64,000 nucleotides of DNA from Burkholderiales bacterium (GTDB taxonomy: Bacteria > Pseudomonadota > Gammaproteobacteria > Burkholderiales > Ga0077523): assembly GCA_019747905.1 (NCBI GenBank), contig JAIEQG010000054.1:1-64000 (forward strand), given 5' to 3'. The notes below the pieces were generated by a model. That model did not search any database. It was not told the origin of the DNA and saw only the letters and a list, made by a program, of their open reading frames with translations. Below are positions 27,601-35,898 of the stretch, in pieces. Every line of letters begins with the position of its first letter. The first letter of the stretch is position 1. Position numbers and translations under genes: made by a program.

Positions 27601-28260
27601 TTGTTTGCCCGCCCGACCGTGGCGCCGATTCCGGACGGTCCGTACGAGAGTCTGTTGTTCGGGGCCATCGTCATCGACCCTGATGGCGCGCGGGTAGCTT
27701 CGCCGGACCTCAATGCGGCGGCCGTCGGCTGCGGCGGCGGTTGCAATGCCCGGGCGATCAGCACGACGCCGACGCGCATGCGGTTCGGCCGCCTGCGCAT
27801 CGGCAACGCGCTGGGTTCGCCGGCGCTGGCACTGCCGATTCCCGTCACGCTGGAGTACTGGAACGGCACCGGATTCGTCCGCAACCCGCTCGACAACTGC
27901 ACCCGCCTCACCAACACCAGCGTGGGCTTCGGCAACTTCCAGGGCGGGTTGGCCGCCTGCAATACCTCCGGGACCCCGGCCGGGGCCAATGCCATCACCT
28001 TCAGCGGCGGGCAGGCGACCAATTTCCGGCTGAGCCCACCGAACCTAAGGGGATCGGTGGATCTGACCGTAAACCTGCGTACCACGGCGACCGGCAATAC
28101 CTGCAGCGCCGGCGCCTCGTCCGCGGCCACGCCGGCCAGCCAGGGCTGGCTGCTCGGCAACTGGGGCGCCACCACCTACGACCAGTTGCCGGTCGGTCGC
28201 GCTTCCTTCGGCCAGTACTCGAACTCGACCGACATCATCTACCAACGCGAACAGTATTAG
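24667..28260 (+). CDS. mshQ: MshQ-like protein with LamG domain and DUF6701 region
   Basis: Large exported protein of 1197 residues. A signal peptide (residues about 20-38, ending APAHA) leads into a beta-rich N-terminal domain, then a laminin-G/concanavalin-like domain (about residues 250-465, with TAWIRPG, WTFVAFVF and GLIDEVRIYDYAM), then a long C-terminal half typical of MshQ (DUF6701). LamG domains bind sugars or matrix proteins, so it may be the adhesive part of the pilus tip; that is inference. Many Thr/Ser/Asn residues and scattered cysteines are seen. It is the last gene of the pilin transcription block. Confidence 0.85.
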   Translation: MTHVSVMTLRCVCGNALRVCLRVMALLLLLLAVAPAHALRIGFHESNSAGADAATITVNVPANVRAGDVMLAVVNVRNTAAVTANAAWVALRNDQTPAANPMRQWIYYRVVTGAEPASYTWTLTRGRVAAAIVAYRGVDLTTPIVVHGALVNASSANITAPTINTAVANAMLVSFFGIRDQTTVTVPAAMDERAQDDSGGGNNGLSLAVAEEFRPTAGATGTRVATVPGGDADVNIGQSVVLRPNATVPSPVAEYRLDETTWNGTAGEVLDSSGNGLNGTALGGAQTTTTNAYLCRSGQFTGSPTRVDVANNATLNIRSTLTVTAWIRPGSIPTELMSFLSKDTNYEFHIASNGRVNWWWGGGTQELFSPNNTVAVNQWTFVAFVFTRGAQTLYAGGPTTAAASVQTGTSNTQLTQNTAKLQIGDDQDFNGGTRRWNGLIDEVRIYDYAMTQAEVEAIRTSTRTCPSLLAGFAVTSSATASTCVAQSVTIRAIDGLGNTIAGYTGTVNLSTSIGRGGWAASGTSGPVTENANTNDGIASYAFRAADNGQATLLLSVQSASNLTVTATDSITTSATGVSGSIAFRDNAFVVESIDTLVNVPVAARPHAMRVTLYRRDTSQSPANCAVATDYTLNRNLKAWYTADVSHPAGATAPSINGGAALGTAVPGATNLTLNFTAGVATFNLTTADVGKYVLNLRDDTRTYAGAVDIDGSSPTQTVQPFALAITGVQKGAIVNPEGSATAGSSFLVAGDTFSATVGGYLWAAADDANNDGVPDAGVNFINNGVAPRFAWATTIASSNNAAYFSPTGGVLGALGGTASLTIANYTAGTGMATVADLRYPEVGSIGLTASVTGYLNTAGVDLTGNAVNATSGQAVRVGRFYPNNFALLAGATVTPFCGSGATGFTYMDQPALTFNFAFEARNLLNAATVNYRSTVYNVASVTYVAENNDSGVALSARLAGIPAVSWTNGVYTVTTSTALFARPTVAPIPDGPYESLLFGAIVIDPDGARVASPDLNAAAVGCGGGCNARAISTTPTRMRFGRLRIGNALGSPALALPIPVTLEYWNGTGFVRNPLDNCTRLTNTSVGFGNFQGGLAACNTSGTPAGANAITFSGGQATNFRLSPPNLRGSVDLTVNLRTTATGNTCSAGASSAATPASQGWLLGNWGATTYDQLPVGRASFGQYSNSTDIIYQREQY

Positions 28261-28331
28261 AGAGCCTTCCACCCGCCGCCGACCGCCCGAGCGACCGCAA
28301 TCTGAAGCCATCGGTGCGCCGGGGTCGGGGC

Positions 28332-28347
28332 AGGCAGGGATCTTGCT
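28332..28347 (+). promoter_or_regulatory. Sigma-54-type promoter upstream of mshI
   Basis: AGGCAGGGATCTTGCT carries a perfect -12 element TTGCT, a -24 element with two changes, and ten bases between GG and GC. Its start point would be about 60 bases before the mshI ATG. It overlaps a region that also holds a sigma-70-like site at 28358-28386. Confidence 0.5.
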
Positions 28348-28357
28348 GTAAATTGTA

Positions 28358-28386
28358 TTGACCCACAAGGGTTTATTGGTTTAATT
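28358..28386 (+). promoter_or_regulatory. Sigma-70-like promoter upstream of mshI
   Basis: TTGACC, a 17-base spacer and TTAATT lie in the most AT-rich stretch of the MSHA locus. This could give basal transcription of mshI to mshN in addition to the sigma-54-type site just upstream. Confidence 0.45.
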
Positions 28387-28417
28387 TCAAGCGAATTCTG
28401 CCTTTTTGGGCCGCCCG

Positions 28418-29356
28418 ATGTTGTCCAAATTGAGGAAACCTCGCTCCGCGGCGTGGTGTGCTGTCGCTGTTCATCCCCGCCGTGTGGAGCTTGCGCAAGT
28501 GACCCGCGAGGCCGCCGGCCGTCCGCGGGTGCGGTTGTTTGCGTCGGTGCCGGTGCAGGGTTCCGAACTGGATGCGATGCAGGCGCTGCGCAAGCAGCAC
28601 CGCGTCGAGCAGTTCCGGGTGACGACGGTGCTCGAGCCGGGCGAATACCAGCTGCACCTGGTCGAGGCCCCCAGCGTTCCGGAGGCGGAGCTCAAGACGG
28701 CGATGCGGTGGCGGGTCAAGGACCTGCTCGAATACCCGGCCGAGGCCGCGACGGTGGATGTGCTGCCCATTCCCGCCGATCGGGGCGGCCGCGGTCGCAG
28801 CGTCTTCGCGGTCACCGCGCGCAACGACCACATCGCGTGGTGCATGAAGCTGTTCGACGACGCGAAGGTACCCCTCGAGTGCATCGATATCCCCGAGCTC
28901 GCCCAGCGCAACGTGGCGGCGCTGTACGAGGAGCCGGGCCGCGGACTGGCGCTGCTCAATTTCACCGATGGCGGCGCCATGTTGACCATCACGAGCGGCG
29001 GCGAGCTCTATGTCGCGCGCAGCTTCGACATCTCCGCCGACCAGGTGGAGCGTGCCGACGGCGAAGCGCGCGATGCGCTGCTGGAGCGGGTGGTACTCGA
29101 ACTCCAGCGATCCCTCGATCACTTCGACCGTCAGTTCGGCGGCGTGCCGGTGGCGCGGCTGCTGGTCGCACCGTTTCCCGGCGTCGCCGGCGTTCGTCAG
29201 TATCTCGCGGACAACCTTTACGTGCCCGTCGATGTGCTCGACCTGAACGACGTGCTCGACCTGCGCGAAGCGCCTCAGCTCGAACCGGCGGATGCGCAGT
29301 CCCGCGGCCTGCAGATCATCGGAGCGGCGCTGCGCGACGGCGGCGCCGAGGCTTGA
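28418..29356 (+). CDS. mshI: MSHA biogenesis protein MshI (PilM-like)
   Basis: Cytoplasmic actin-like protein of 312 residues related to PilM, which links the assembly ATPase to the membrane alignment complex. The N-terminal strand AVAVHPRRVELAQV and the ETVLEPGEYQLHLVEAP-like region (here TTVLEPGEYQLHLVEAP) with LKTAMRWRVKDLLEYP are typical of MshI. I chose ATG 28418; TTG 28406 is in frame but has no ribosome binding site. The next gene starts 4 bases after its stop. Confidence 0.88.
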   Translation: MLSKLRKPRSAAWCAVAVHPRRVELAQVTREAAGRPRVRLFASVPVQGSELDAMQALRKQHRVEQFRVTTVLEPGEYQLHLVEAPSVPEAELKTAMRWRVKDLLEYPAEAATVDVLPIPADRGGRGRSVFAVTARNDHIAWCMKLFDDAKVPLECIDIPELAQRNVAALYEEPGRGLALLNFTDGGAMLTITSGGELYVARSFDISADQVERADGEARDALLERVVLELQRSLDHFDRQFGGVPVARLLVAPFPGVAGVRQYLADNLYVPVDVLDLNDVLDLREAPQLEPADAQSRGLQIIGAALRDGGAEA

Positions 29357-29360
29357 TGCC

Positions 29361-30017
29361 ATGAGCCATCAGATCAATCTGTTCAATCCGGCGCTGCGCA
29401 AGACCGCGGTCGTGCTGCCGGCTCGTCAGATGCTGCTCGGCTGGTGTGCGGTCGTGGCGGCGGCACTGGCGTGGTACGGATGGCAGACCGTGCAGGGCGC
29501 GCAGTTGAAGACCGCTGCAGCCGATAGCAGCACGCGCCTGCAGCAGCTGCAGGCGGACCTCACGCAACTGGGCACGCAGATGGCGGCCCGCAAACCGGCT
29601 CCGGAATTGCAGGCGAAGTACCGGCGCAAGCAATTGCAGCTGCAGGCGCGCGAGGACGTGATGCAGGTGCTCGACAGCGGCGCGATCGGCAATACCGAAG
29701 GCCACGCCAACTACCTGCGGGCATTCGCGCGCCACTCGCTCGAGGGCCTGTGGCTCACCGGCTTGACGGTGGTCGGCGCCGGCAACGACATCGTCGTGGA
29801 GGGGCGCACCCTCAAGCCGGAACTGGTTCCGGACTACCTCGATCGGCTCGGCCGCGAACCTGCCTTGAAGGGACATCCCTTCAACCGGTTGCAGATGCGG
29901 CGGCCGGAACCGCAACCCCAGGGCGTGGGCAAGCCCATGCTCGAGCCGCGGTTCGTCGAGTTCAGCGTCGCGACCGAAGCCGAACCCGCATCGGTCACTC
30001 TCGGGGCAAAGCCGTGA
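29361..30017 (+). CDS. PilN-like MSHA biogenesis protein
   Basis: Bitopic inner membrane protein of 218 residues. It starts MSHQINLFNPAL, matching the INLLP-type cytoplasmic tail of PilN that docks on PilM/MshI, followed by a membrane helix (residues 27-45), a coiled coil rich in Gln and a periplasmic domain. In many loci this is annotated as the second half of MshI or as MshI2. The stop overlaps mshJ as GTGA. Confidence 0.82.
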   Translation: MSHQINLFNPALRKTAVVLPARQMLLGWCAVVAAALAWYGWQTVQGAQLKTAAADSSTRLQQLQADLTQLGTQMAARKPAPELQAKYRRKQLQLQAREDVMQVLDSGAIGNTEGHANYLRAFARHSLEGLWLTGLTVVGAGNDIVVEGRTLKPELVPDYLDRLGREPALKGHPFNRLQMRRPEPQPQGVGKPMLEPRFVEFSVATEAEPASVTLGAKP

Positions 30018-30709
30018 GGGAGACGTGGGCACGCGCCGCCGCCAAGCTCGACGCGATGAGCGCGCGGGAGCGCGGCATGGTGTTCGCCGCCGGGGCGGCA
30101 GTGATCCTGTTCGTGCTCTGGCTCGTGATCTTGAAGCCGATGGGCGATCACAATCGCGAACTGGCGGCCCAGGCGGCCGCGCAGAAAGACACCATCGCTG
30201 CGCTCGAGACGCAGAAGCGCGAACTGTTGGCACGGGCCGCGGCGAACCCGGACGCGGAGCTCCTGCGGCAGATCGAGGAGGTCGACCGCCAGCTCGCTTC
30301 GGTGGATGCGTCCATCAATGCGATGCAAAGCGGACTGATCCAACCCGATCGCATGACCGCGCTCGTCAAGGGCGTGATCGGCCAGGCGCCGCGCCTGCAA
30401 CTGGTGGCCATGCGGACCTTGCCGCCGACGCCGCTGGTGGAGGGGAACGGTCAGGCCGGTGTGGCCAAACCGGGCGAGACGAAGCAAACCGATGCGGAGC
30501 GTCAGGAAGCCGGCATTTTCAAGCACGGCATCGAGATCACTCTCGAAGGCCGCTACCTCGACCTGCTCGCGTACGCGGCACAACTCGAGCGCATGCCGAC
30601 GCGCGTCATGTGGAACCGCACGCGCATCGACGCGACCGAGTATCCGCGCGTGACGATGACTCTCACGCTGTACACGCTGAGCCTGGAGCGGACGTGGCTC
30701 ACCATCTGA
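30014..30709 (+). CDS. mshJ: MSHA biogenesis protein MshJ (PilO-like)
   Basis: Bitopic inner membrane protein of 231 residues with one membrane helix (residues 22-42), a coiled coil (about 50-105) and a periplasmic ferredoxin-like domain at the end. By order and topology it corresponds to MshJ, the PilO analogue that pairs with the PilN-like protein. The start is GTG 30014, overlapping the previous stop. It is followed by mshK, whose start lies inside it. Confidence 0.85.
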   Translation: MRETWARAAAKLDAMSARERGMVFAAGAAVILFVLWLVILKPMGDHNRELAAQAAAQKDTIAALETQKRELLARAAANPDAELLRQIEEVDRQLASVDASINAMQSGLIQPDRMTALVKGVIGQAPRLQLVAMRTLPPTPLVEGNGQAGVAKPGETKQTDAERQEAGIFKHGIEITLEGRYLDLLAYAAQLERMPTRVMWNRTRIDATEYPRVTMTLTLYTLSLERTWLTI

Positions 30710-31104
30710 CGACCGCCATGGTCTGCGCGCTTGCCGCCTCCGCTCACACGGCGTGGGCCGAAACGCTGCCGGATCCGACTCGCCCGCCGGCCTTCCTGTT
30801 CGCGCCGGCCGATGGTGAAGGGCCCGCTGCGGAAAGCGCCGGCGGCGGCATGATTCTGCAATCGGTACTGATCGCGTCGAACCGGCGCAGCGCCATCATC
30901 GGCGGCAAGGCGCTGTCGGTCGGCGATCGCCTGGGCGATTTCACGCTCGTGCGCGTGAGCGAAGGCGAAGTGCAGCTGCGCGGACCCGAAGGGTCGCGCA
31001 CGCTGAAGCTGTTTCCGAGCGTCACCAAGCGGGTTGCCCATGGCGGCGACACGGCGGCCGACAGCTCGGACGCAGCTGCAAGGTCCATACGAGGTACACA
31101 ATGA
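30694..31104 (+). CDS. mshK: MSHA biogenesis protein MshK (PilP-like)
   Basis: Periplasmic protein of about 136 residues that would connect the inner membrane complex to the secretin, like PilP. GTG 30694 gives a signal peptide ending TAWA; ATG 30718 gives a poorer one. The conserved core is ETLPDPTRPP followed by MILQSVLIASNRRSAIIGGKALSVGD, a strand pattern shared with PilP and GspC. The stop overlaps the mshL start as ATGA. Confidence 0.85.
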   Translation: MAHHLTTAMVCALAASAHTAWAETLPDPTRPPAFLFAPADGEGPAAESAGGGMILQSVLIASNRRSAIIGGKALSVGDRLGDFTLVRVSEGEVQLRGPEGSRTLKLFPSVTKRVAHGGDTAADSSDAAARSIRGTQ

Positions 31105-32909
31105 AGAGAACGATCGCGCTCCTGCTGCTGGTGCTCTGCGCAGGCTGCAACAACTTCCAGCCGCGCCAGGGCAAGACGCTCGACCGGATCGACAAGGAGC
31201 TCGAGGCCGGCGCCGCCGATCGCAAGGCCGTCAAGGAAGCGGACGCCGTCTCGCAGGCGCTGCTGCCGCCGGTCGTGGTGGAAATGCCCAAGCTCGACGG
31301 CAAACCCATCGAGCCGCGCTTCGATCTGTCGGTGGTGAATGCTCCGGCCGCGCAGGTTTTCACGGCCATCGTGTCGGGCACGCGCTACAGCATGGTGGTG
31401 CATCCGCAGGTCAAGGAAACCATCTCGGTCACGCTGAAGGACGTCACCGTGATCGAGGCGCTCGACACCATCCGCGAACTCTACGGCTACGACTACAAGC
31501 AGGTGGGCTCGCGCCTCCTGGTGCAGCCCGCCAGCATCCAGATGCGGGTGTTCCAGGTGAACTACCTCATGAGCCAGCGCCGCGGGCGCAGCGACGTACG
31601 GGTGAGCTCGGGCGCCATCTCCGACACCGTCGCTCCGGGTGCAGGTTTGCCAGGCACCGGAGGCGCTTCGCCCGTACCGGTGATTCCGACCGCCGCGGGT
31701 GCGTTGCCCGGCCAGGCCGCAACCGCGAGCCAGGCGATCGTGGGCAGTCGCGTGATCACCACCAACGACACCGACATGTGGAAGGAGCTGACCGACGCGC
31801 TGAAGGCGATCGTGGGCACCGAGAACGGACGCCAGGTGGTGGTGAGCCCGCAGTCCGGCGTGATCCTCGTGCGTGCCATGCCGGCAGAGATCCGTGCCGT
31901 CGACGAGTATCTGCGCGCCACGCGGTTGGTGATCGAGCGCCAGGTGATGCTCGAGGCCAAGATCATCGAAGTGGAGCTGTCCGATGGCTACCAGGCCGGC
32001 GTCAACTGGGCGGCGTTCCGCACCGGCGACAACAGTCGCCTCGCCAGCGGCGTGATCGTGCCAGGCTCGAACCTGGCGCCGACCGGTACGCTGTCGACCC
32101 CGACCGCCCGGGCTCCCGACGGCAGCATCCTCGCGAGCTCGTTGCTCACCTCCAACCCGGGCTCGCCGGGCAATATAAGCACCGGCGTCGGCGTGCCCGG
32201 CACGCTGTTCGGCCTCGCGTTCCAGACCGGCAATTTCGCGGCCCTGCTGTCGTTCCTGCAGACGCAAGGCAACCTGCAGGTGCTGTCGAGCCCGCGCATC
32301 GCTGCGCTCAACAACCAGAAGGCGGTACTCAAGGTGGGCAACGACGAGTTCTTCGTCACCAACGTGACGACGACGACGCTCACGAGCATCGCCGGGGGGA
32401 CGACGCAGTCACCGTCCATCACCGTGCAACCCTTCTTCTCCGGTGTCGCCCTCGACGTGACCCCGCAGGTCGACGAGAATAACCAGATCATCCTGCACGT
32501 GCATCCTTCGGTGAGCGAAGTCGTCGAGAAGACCAAGAACATCGACCTGGGCACGTCCGGCAACTTCCGGCTGCCGCTCGCTTCGAGCACGATCAGCGAA
32601 ACCGACACCATCGTGCGGGTGTCCGACGGCAACATCGTCGCCATCGGCGGCTTGATGCGCGAGACCACCCAACGTAACCGATCGGGGGTTCCGGGGCTCT
32701 CCAACCTGCCGGGCGTGGGCAACCTGTTCCGCTCGACTGCCAATTCCGCGCGCAAGAGCGAACTCGTGATCCTGATCAAGCCCACCATCGTGCAAAGCGA
32801 CGCGAATCAGCAAAAGGACCTCGAGGAGATTCGCGGCCGGATCCAGTCCTACGACCGTGCCGACCGGCAGGGCGGTAGTTCGATGTGGGGCGACGGCGCC
32901 TCGAAGTAG
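31101..32909 (+). CDS. mshL: MSHA outer membrane secretin MshL
   Basis: Outer membrane channel protein of 602 residues. The N-terminus is a lipoprotein-type signal ending LCAGC. Short N-domains occupy residues 60-260, and the secretin domain follows from about 260, with the strand IIEVELSDGYQAGVNW and the conserved VPGLSNLPGVGNLFRS near the C-terminus. A Gly/Ser-rich insertion lies around residue 330. It forms the gate through which the pilus leaves the cell. mshM begins 24 bases downstream. Confidence 0.94.
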   Translation: MKRTIALLLLVLCAGCNNFQPRQGKTLDRIDKELEAGAADRKAVKEADAVSQALLPPVVVEMPKLDGKPIEPRFDLSVVNAPAAQVFTAIVSGTRYSMVVHPQVKETISVTLKDVTVIEALDTIRELYGYDYKQVGSRLLVQPASIQMRVFQVNYLMSQRRGRSDVRVSSGAISDTVAPGAGLPGTGGASPVPVIPTAAGALPGQAATASQAIVGSRVITTNDTDMWKELTDALKAIVGTENGRQVVVSPQSGVILVRAMPAEIRAVDEYLRATRLVIERQVMLEAKIIEVELSDGYQAGVNWAAFRTGDNSRLASGVIVPGSNLAPTGTLSTPTARAPDGSILASSLLTSNPGSPGNISTGVGVPGTLFGLAFQTGNFAALLSFLQTQGNLQVLSSPRIAALNNQKAVLKVGNDEFFVTNVTTTTLTSIAGGTTQSPSITVQPFFSGVALDVTPQVDENNQIILHVHPSVSEVVEKTKNIDLGTSGNFRLPLASSTISETDTIVRVSDGNIVAIGGLMRETTQRNRSGVPGLSNLPGVGNLFRSTANSARKSELVILIKPTIVQSDANQQKDLEEIRGRIQSYDRADRQGGSSMWGDGASK

Positions 32910-32933
32910 ACCCGGGGACCCCATTCCACCGCC

Positions 32934-33821
32934 ATGTACCGCGCCCATTTCGGCCTGCGAGAACCGCCGTTCGGCATCACCCCCGACACGAGCTTCGCGT
33001 TCTCCGCGCAGGCCCATCAGGAGGCGCTCAACACATTGCTGGTGGCCCTTGCCGCGGGCGAGGGTTTCATCAAGATCGTGGGCGAGGTGGGTACCGGCAA
33101 GACGCTGCTGTGCCGCCGGCTGCTTGCGACCCTCGGCGACGAATACGTCACCGCGTACCTGCCCAATCCGTTGCTCGAGCCGCGCAGCCTGTTGCTGGCG
33201 CTCGGCGAAGAATTCGAAGTCGCGATGGAACGCGACGCGGACGAACACCATCTCAACCGCACGCTGAACCACGCGCTGCTCGATCAGGCGCGCGCCAACC
33301 GGCGCGTGGTGGTCCTGATCGACGAGGCGCAGGCGATGCCGCTCCCCACGCTGGAGGCGTTGCGGCTGCTCTCCAACCTCGAGACCGAGAAGCGCAAGCT
33401 GCTGCAGGTCGTGCTGTTCGGTCAACCCGAGCTCGACGCACGCCTCGACGATCCGGCGGTGCGGCAGTTGAAGCAGCGCATCACGTTCCATTACCGCCTG
33501 GGCGGGCTGTCGCGCGCGGAGCTGCGCCACTACATCGCCCACCGCCTGCGCGTCGCGGGCTACGTCGGTGCGGACATCTTCAGCGCTCCGGCGTTGTGGG
33601 CGTTGCATCGCGCGAGCCGTGGCGTCCCGCGGTTGGTGAACATCATCGCGCACAAGTGCCTCATGCTGGTGTTCGGGCAGGGCGGGCATCGCGTCCGCCG
33701 CGCCCACGTGCGCGCCGCCGTCCGCGATACGCCCTCGGCCCGGCGCAGCGGTTTTCCGTGGGTTGCCACGATGCTGGCGGTGGTCAGCGCAGGAAGCCTC
33801 ATCGCATTGATCGCGGCATGA
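32934..33821 (+). CDS. mshM: MSHA biogenesis ATPase MshM (ExeA-like AAA)
   Basis: AAA ATPase of 295 residues related to ExeA. It begins MYRAHFGLREPPFGITPD, the family signature, has Walker A GEVGTGKT (about residue 47) and Walker B VVVLIDEAQAM, and ends in a hydrophobic helix (residues 275-295) that could anchor it in the membrane. ExeA-type proteins help secretins assemble across the peptidoglycan; MshM probably does this for MshL. The spacing to mshN is 22 bases. Confidence 0.92.
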   Translation: MYRAHFGLREPPFGITPDTSFAFSAQAHQEALNTLLVALAAGEGFIKIVGEVGTGKTLLCRRLLATLGDEYVTAYLPNPLLEPRSLLLALGEEFEVAMERDADEHHLNRTLNHALLDQARANRRVVVLIDEAQAMPLPTLEALRLLSNLETEKRKLLQVVLFGQPELDARLDDPAVRQLKQRITFHYRLGGLSRAELRHYIAHRLRVAGYVGADIFSAPALWALHRASRGVPRLVNIIAHKCLMLVFGQGGHRVRRAHVRAAVRDTPSARRSGFPWVATMLAVVSAGSLIALIAA

Positions 33822-33843
33822 CGATGTCGCATGGGGCGACGCC

Positions 33844-34947
33844 GTGAGCGTCATCAATCAGGTTCTGCAGGACCTCGAGAAACGCCACGGGCGTTCGGAC
33901 GAGGCGCGTTCGGCATCGCCGCAGATTCGCGCGGTGGGGCAGGTGGTGCGACCGGCCGGTCGGCGCCTCCTCATTGTCTTGCTGGCGTTGTTCGTGATTG
34001 GTGCTGCTGCCTTCGGCTGGCGCTGGTGGCGCAACGCACAGGAGCCCCCGGTGCCGCCGATGGCAGTCCCGGTCGCGGCGAGACCGGTCACGCCCACGCC
34101 GGCGCCGGTCGAGGCACCCGCGCCGCCGGCGCCGGTCGCGATCGCGCCCCCACCGGCACCGTTGCCGCTCGCGGTTGCACCGGCTGCTCCGACGGCGCGG
34201 GCCACCGACGTGCCGGCTACGAAGAAAAAGGCCGAGGAACCCTTGGCGCCGATGGCGGAGGCACCGGTCGCGAAACCCAAGCCGTCGCGGGCGCCTGCGG
34301 CCGCGGCCGAGGAAGCAGCACCCGCGAGCACCGGTATCGAGAAGCGCGAGCGGCCCCTGAGCGCCGCCGAACGGGCGGAGGCCCAGTTCCGGCTTGGCGC
34401 GCTGGCCATGCAGCAAGGGCGCATGCGCGACGCCGAAGCGAGCTTCCTCGCCGCCATCGCGGAGGATGCGGGACACGTGCCGTCGCGGCAGGCGCTGCTC
34501 GGCATCTATCTGGAAGCGCAGCGGCGTGACGAGGCCGAGGTGCTGCTGCGCGACGGACTCAAGGCGAGTCCGCGTCCGCCCGCCTGGGCCATGGTGCTGG
34601 CCCGGCTCGAAGCCGAGCGCGGCGACATCATCGGCGGCATCAACACGATGCAGAACCATCTCGATATCGGCCGGCAGAACGGTGACTACATCGCATTGTT
34701 CGCCGCCCTGCTGCAGAAACAGGGTCGCCACGCGGATGCCGTGGAGCAGTACCAGAATGCCATCAACCTGGGCAATGCGAAGTCGGTGTGGTTCATGGGA
34801 CAGGGAATCTCGCTGCGCGAATCCGGCCGGCGCGAAGAGGCCCGCGCCGCATTCCAGCGTGCTCTGGATGGCGGCGGGTTGAGTTCCGATCTCAAACTGT
34901 TCCTCGAACGCCAGATCGCGGCGTTGCGGTTGCCGGCGTCGAACTAG
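33844..34947 (+). CDS. mshN: MSHA biogenesis protein MshN (TPR)
   Basis: Inner membrane protein of 367 residues. A short cytoplasmic tail starting MSVINQVLQDLEKR is followed by a membrane helix (residues 38-58), a Pro/Ala/Lys-rich linker (about 60-165), and tetratricopeptide repeats from residue 175 to the end. The tail motif is shared by MshN and GspB-like proteins. It may tether the secretin or peptidoglycan. The start is GTG 33844. It is the last msh gene and is followed by a hairpin. Confidence 0.9.
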   Translation: MSVINQVLQDLEKRHGRSDEARSASPQIRAVGQVVRPAGRRLLIVLLALFVIGAAAFGWRWWRNAQEPPVPPMAVPVAARPVTPTPAPVEAPAPPAPVAIAPPPAPLPLAVAPAAPTARATDVPATKKKAEEPLAPMAEAPVAKPKPSRAPAAAAEEAAPASTGIEKRERPLSAAERAEAQFRLGALAMQQGRMRDAEASFLAAIAEDAGHVPSRQALLGIYLEAQRRDEAEVLLRDGLKASPRPPAWAMVLARLEAERGDIIGGINTMQNHLDIGRQNGDYIALFAALLQKQGRHADAVEQYQNAINLGNAKSVWFMGQGISLRESGRREEARAAFQRALDGGGLSSDLKLFLERQIAALRLPASN

Positions 34948-34962
34948 CTGCAATAGCGGTGA

Positions 34963-34986
34963 CGCTTTTCCGGAAGAGGAAAAGCG
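34963..34986. terminator. Hairpin after mshN
   Basis: CGCTTTTCC pairs exactly with GGAAAAGCG across a 6-base loop. No long T-run follows; the hairpin could end mshN transcripts in one direction and comF in the other. The remaining bases to 35131 hold an imperfect inverted repeat around GCGTCCGCCGCGTTGAGC and no gene. Confidence 0.5.
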
Positions 34987-35131
34987 CTCAACTCGGCGGA
35001 CACGGCGGACGCGGGGTACGGCAACACGGAGACCTTGCGGCGTGCGAGATGGCGCGCGCACCTTCGATTGCTCGCCGTCGCTGCTTTGCGCCGCGTCCGC
35101 CGCGTTGAGCGGTTCCGCATCTTGCCAGGGC

Positions 35132-35848
35132 TCACTCGCGCAACAGGGTCCGCGCCAGTATCCAACCACGCACGCGGACGGCCCCAGCGCGCTTCAACGC
35201 AGCCGCGGCCTCGTGCAGCGTCGCGCCGGTGGTCATGACGTCGTCGACGATGACCACGTCCAGTCCATCGAATCGCCGGCGAGCGAGGAACGCGTCGCGC
35301 ACATTCGCGCTGCGCTCGGGAACGGGGAGGCTCGCCTGAGGTGCGGTGTCGCGCCGGCGTTCGAGCGCGGTCGGCGCGATGCGATCGCGCCAGCGCTGCG
35401 GCAAGGTCCGGGCAAGTTCGTGCGCCTGGTTGAAGCCGCGCGTGCGCATGCGCAGCGGCGCGAGCGGCATCGGAACGATCACATCGGGCGCGGTTTCCCA
35501 GGCGATGTGGTCCGCAAGCAACTGGCCGAGGATCGGCGCGAGCGCGAGCCGCTCGCCGTACTTGAAGGCACTCACCAGGGCATCGATCGGGAACTGGTAG
35601 GGTGCGGCCGCCCGCACGGCGTCGTAGCCTGGCGCATTCGTCGCACACGCGCCGCAGGTCGCGCTGCCAGGGCTCGGCAACGCGCAGACCGGACAGCATT
35701 CGGTGGGCAGTCGCGGCAGATCCGATCGACAATCGGCGCACAGCCCATGATGCGCGCCGCGCGCGAGGCACAGGACGCAGCGGCCCGACCAGTTCGAGCG
35801 CAGGGAGGCGATCGTACCGGCGAGGCGCGCGGACGTGTTTGCGGTCAT
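35132..35848 (-). CDS. comF: ComF family phosphoribosyltransferase-like protein
   Basis: Protein of 238 residues with an N-terminal double zinc ribbon (CVLC, CADC, CPVC and CGAC pairs between residues 24 and 68) and a C-terminal phosphoribosyltransferase domain with the PRPP loop VVIVDDVMTTGAT. ComF takes part in DNA uptake for transformation in several bacteria; its chemical activity is unknown. It is divergent from bioC, a usual arrangement in Betaproteobacteria. Its nearness to a pilus locus is suggestive but probably incidental. Confidence 0.93.
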   Translation of the reverse strand: MTANTSARLAGTIASLRSNWSGRCVLCLARGAHHGLCADCRSDLPRLPTECCPVCALPSPGSATCGACATNAPGYDAVRAAAPYQFPIDALVSAFKYGERLALAPILGQLLADHIAWETAPDVIVPMPLAPLRMRTRGFNQAHELARTLPQRWRDRIAPTALERRRDTAPQASLPVPERSANVRDAFLARRRFDGLDVVIVDDVMTTGATLHEAAAALKRAGAVRVRGWILARTLLRE

Positions 35849-35898
35849 GATGGCGGACTCACTACAAGCACTGCAGCAGGCACGGTCGAGCGACGATC

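Noticed and set aside
17591-34947. A type II secretion system (gsp) locus
   Set aside because: MshE, MshG and MshL have Gsp relatives, but the presence of PilM/N/O/P-like proteins, two full pilins, MshN, MshM and MshQ marks an MSHA pilus.
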